Source: Methanosarcina sp. UBA402 (GTDB taxonomy: Archaea; Halobacteriota; Methanosarcinia; Methanosarcinales; Methanosarcinaceae). From it: a stretch of DNA of 5,578 bases. Shown here in pieces: positions 4,295-5,578 of this stretch. The stretch is taken from contig DADO01000150.1 in assembly GCA_002509325.1 (NCBI GenBank), positions 1 to 5,578 of the forward strand, read 5' to 3'. The position numbers were made by a program, and so were the translations under genes. How positions within the stretch are numbered: position 1 is the stretch's first letter; the number at the start of each line of letters is the position of its first letter. The notes below the pieces were generated by a model, which worked only from the letters and a program-made list of their open reading frames with translations, ran no database searches and had not been told where the DNA came from.

Positions 4295-5455
4295 ATGAAA
4301 CTCGATAACTCATCCCTTCAAAAGTTCGGTTTTATTAAAAGAGAAACCCTGGGCAGCATAAATATAGGTCCTCTTCAGACGGGCGGGCTTTTGACCGAGG
4401 CTGCAAAACAGACTCTTGTAGAATGGGGAGACGGGTACTCAGTATGTGATTTTTGCGGAGGGGTTCTGGATAAGATAAAAAAGCCTCCGATTCATGATTT
4501 CGTGCACAAAGCCCTTCCTGAATTCCTTGGCTGTGATGAGGCAAGGGTCACAAACGGGGCACGGGAATCCAAATTTGCTGTCATGCATTCTGTTGGAAAG
4601 CCTGGTGATTGGATTGTATTAGATGGGCTTGCCCACTACTCTTCATACGTTGCAGCTGAAAGAGCAGGTCTGAATATCAAGGCCACATCACATTCAGGCA
4701 GCCCTGATTATTACCTTGACCCTGAAGGATATGCCACGGCAATCGAAGAGGTTATAAAGGAAAGTGGAAAACCACCTGCTCTGGCACTTTTAACCTATCC
4801 TGATGGAAACTATGGAAACCTGCCAGATGCAGGAAAGATAGTATCGGTGTGCCATGAATACGATGTCCCTCTCCTCCTGAACGGCGCATATTCAGTCGGA
4901 AGAATGCCAGTATCTGCAAAAGAAATCGGTGCCGACTTTATTGTAGGCAGCGGGCATAAATCAATGGCTGCATCCGGGCCTGTCGGAGTGCTCGGGGTAA
5001 GTGAAGAGTATGCTCCTATCGTGTTCAGGAAATCCAAACACAACAAGGTAAAAGAAGTTGAGCTTCTCGGGTGCACGGCAAGGGGTGCTACGGTTATGAC
5101 TCTTATTGCTTCCTTCCCTGAAGTGGTAAAGCGTGTTCGGAACTGGGACCTGGAGGTCGAAAACGCTCGCTGGTTCTCGACAAGGCTTGAGGAGATGGGC
5201 TTTATCCAGCGCGGGCAGAAACCCCATTCTCATGACCTTATGTTCTTCGAAGCCCCGCGCTTCTACGAAATCTCCGAGAAAGCAAAGAACGGAAGATATT
5301 TCCTTTACAGAGAACTCAAAGAACGCAATATTCACGGCATAAAATCCGGGCTCACAAAATATTTCAAACTCAGTACTTTCGGGCTTGGAATGGAAAAACT
5401 TGAAGCTGTCGGGGATGCCTTTGAAGATATCCTGAAAAAATATGAGGATATCTAA
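4295..5455 (+). CDS. pscS: O-phospho-L-seryl-tRNA:Cys-tRNA synthase (SepCysS)
   Basis: A 386-aa pyridoxal-phosphate enzyme of the fold type I aminotransferase/desulfurase class. It converts phosphoseryl-tRNA(Cys), made by SepRS, into cysteinyl-tRNA(Cys) with a sulfur donor, the tRNA-dependent route to cysteine in methanogens. The PLP-binding lysine is K222 in GSGHKSM (218-224). The three cysteines essential in the characterised family are present: C51 and C54 in CDFC (51-54), and C260 in LLGCTARG (257-264). Their spacing to the lysine matches the Archaeoglobus and Methanocaldococcus enzymes. Other conserved blocks are NIGPLQTGG (23-31), VTNGARESKF (85-94), DGLAHYSSYVAAERAG (110-125) and LNGAYSVGRMP (195-205). 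Length is normal. Methanosarcina species usually encode two SepCysS paralogues as well as CysRS, and I cannot say which paralogue this is. It appears to be monocistronic with its own promoter. SepRS is not in the window. Confidence 0.94.
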   Translation: MKLDNSSLQKFGFIKRETLGSINIGPLQTGGLLTEAAKQTLVEWGDGYSVCDFCGGVLDKIKKPPIHDFVHKALPEFLGCDEARVTNGARESKFAVMHSVGKPGDWIVLDGLAHYSSYVAAERAGLNIKATSHSGSPDYYLDPEGYATAIEEVIKESGKPPALALLTYPDGNYGNLPDAGKIVSVCHEYDVPLLLNGAYSVGRMPVSAKEIGADFIVGSGHKSMAASGPVGVLGVSEEYAPIVFRKSKHNKVKEVELLGCTARGATVMTLIASFPEVVKRVRNWDLEVENARWFSTRLEEMGFIQRGQKPHSHDLMFFEAPRFYEISEKAKNGRYFLYRELKERNIHGIKSGLTKYFKLSTFGLGMEKLEAVGDAFEDILKKYEDI

Positions 5456-5480
5456 TATTCAAGCTGAATAATATTAGATA
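5449..5480 (+). other. Hairpin spanning the sepCysS stop codon
   Basis: TATCTAATATT (5449-5459) and AATATTAGATA (5470-5480) are perfect reverse complements, giving an 11-bp stem around a 10-nt loop. The loop can close by CA/TG at 5460-5461 and 5465-5466. The TAA stop (5453-5455) is in the left arm. The stem is AT-rich, so its stability is modest. Confidence 0.7.
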
Positions 5481-5514
5481 CGGATGATATTGACTCGGTT
5501 CCAAAATCTAGTGA

Positions 5515-5528
5515 TTTTTGTATTTTTT
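5515..5528 (+). terminator. Candidate oligo-T terminator after sepCysS
   Basis: TTTTTGTATTTTTT at 5515-5528 contains T5 and T6 runs on the coding strand 60 nt after the stop codon. Archaeal RNA polymerase terminates at such tracts without needing a hairpin. No gene is visible after it to the window end. Confidence 0.6.
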
Positions 5529-5578
5529 GATTGAAAAGTTGAAGGGCGTGTACTTGAGTTATTGATCAATTCCGAAAA

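Noticed and set aside
4285..4308. Seven-codon reading frame overlapping the sepCysS start
   Set aside because: Its ATG abuts the Shine-Dalgarno with no spacing and it is too short to support; a regulatory leader peptide cannot be argued from sequence, and it contains no cysteine codon.
4961..5335. 124-aa antisense frame within sepCysS
   Set aside because: Opposite the conserved PLP lysine and C260 regions, with no recognisable domain.

Overview
The window is about 43% GC by eye with AT-rich spacers. It carries archaeal information-processing genes whose protein sequences point to Methanosarcina or a close relative. The diagnostic set is an archaeal-type hypoxanthine/guanine phosphoribosyltransferase, Dph2, a METTL5-type methyltransferase, exosome Csl4, RNA polymerase subunit L (Rpb11-like) and Sep-tRNA:Cys-tRNA synthase (SepCysS). 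The last enzyme is essentially confined to methanogens and a few relatives. Shine-Dalgarno sequences match an archaeal 16S 3' end (GGAGGTGAT). All six genes are on the + strand.

Layout: 1-134 is a promoter/leader with a 13-bp direct repeat and a TATA box. 135-2290 is a tight three-gene operon: hpt overlaps dph2 by 20 nt, and dph2 is followed after 1 nt by the METTL5-like gene. 2291-2662 is a non-coding spacer that opens with a near-perfect 16-bp tandem array (4.75 copies). 2663-3893 holds csl4 and rpoL, 67 nt apart. 3894-4294 is a 400-bp non-coding spacer with two palindromic elements and three unrelated tandem duplications back to back. 4295-5455 is sepCysS. 5456-5578 is a 3' region with a hairpin spanning the sepCysS stop codon and a downstream T-rich terminator candidate.

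The genes share a theme of translation and RNA metabolism. Dph2 starts diphthamide synthesis on elongation factor 2. The METTL5 homologue probably methylates small-subunit rRNA. Csl4 is an RNA-binding cap subunit of the exosome, RpoL is an RNA polymerase assembly subunit, and SepCysS makes Cys-tRNA(Cys) from phosphoseryl-tRNA. Hpt is purine salvage. Linkage of exosome genes with dph2, methyltransferases and RNA polymerase subunits is a recognised pattern in euryarchaea.

I see no mobile element, CRISPR array, tRNA/rRNA or defence system, and no clearly new system. The most notable items are a long disordered N-terminal extension on Csl4 carrying an octapeptide repeat, and the unusual density of short tandem duplications in the spacers, one of which appears to have produced a TATA box.
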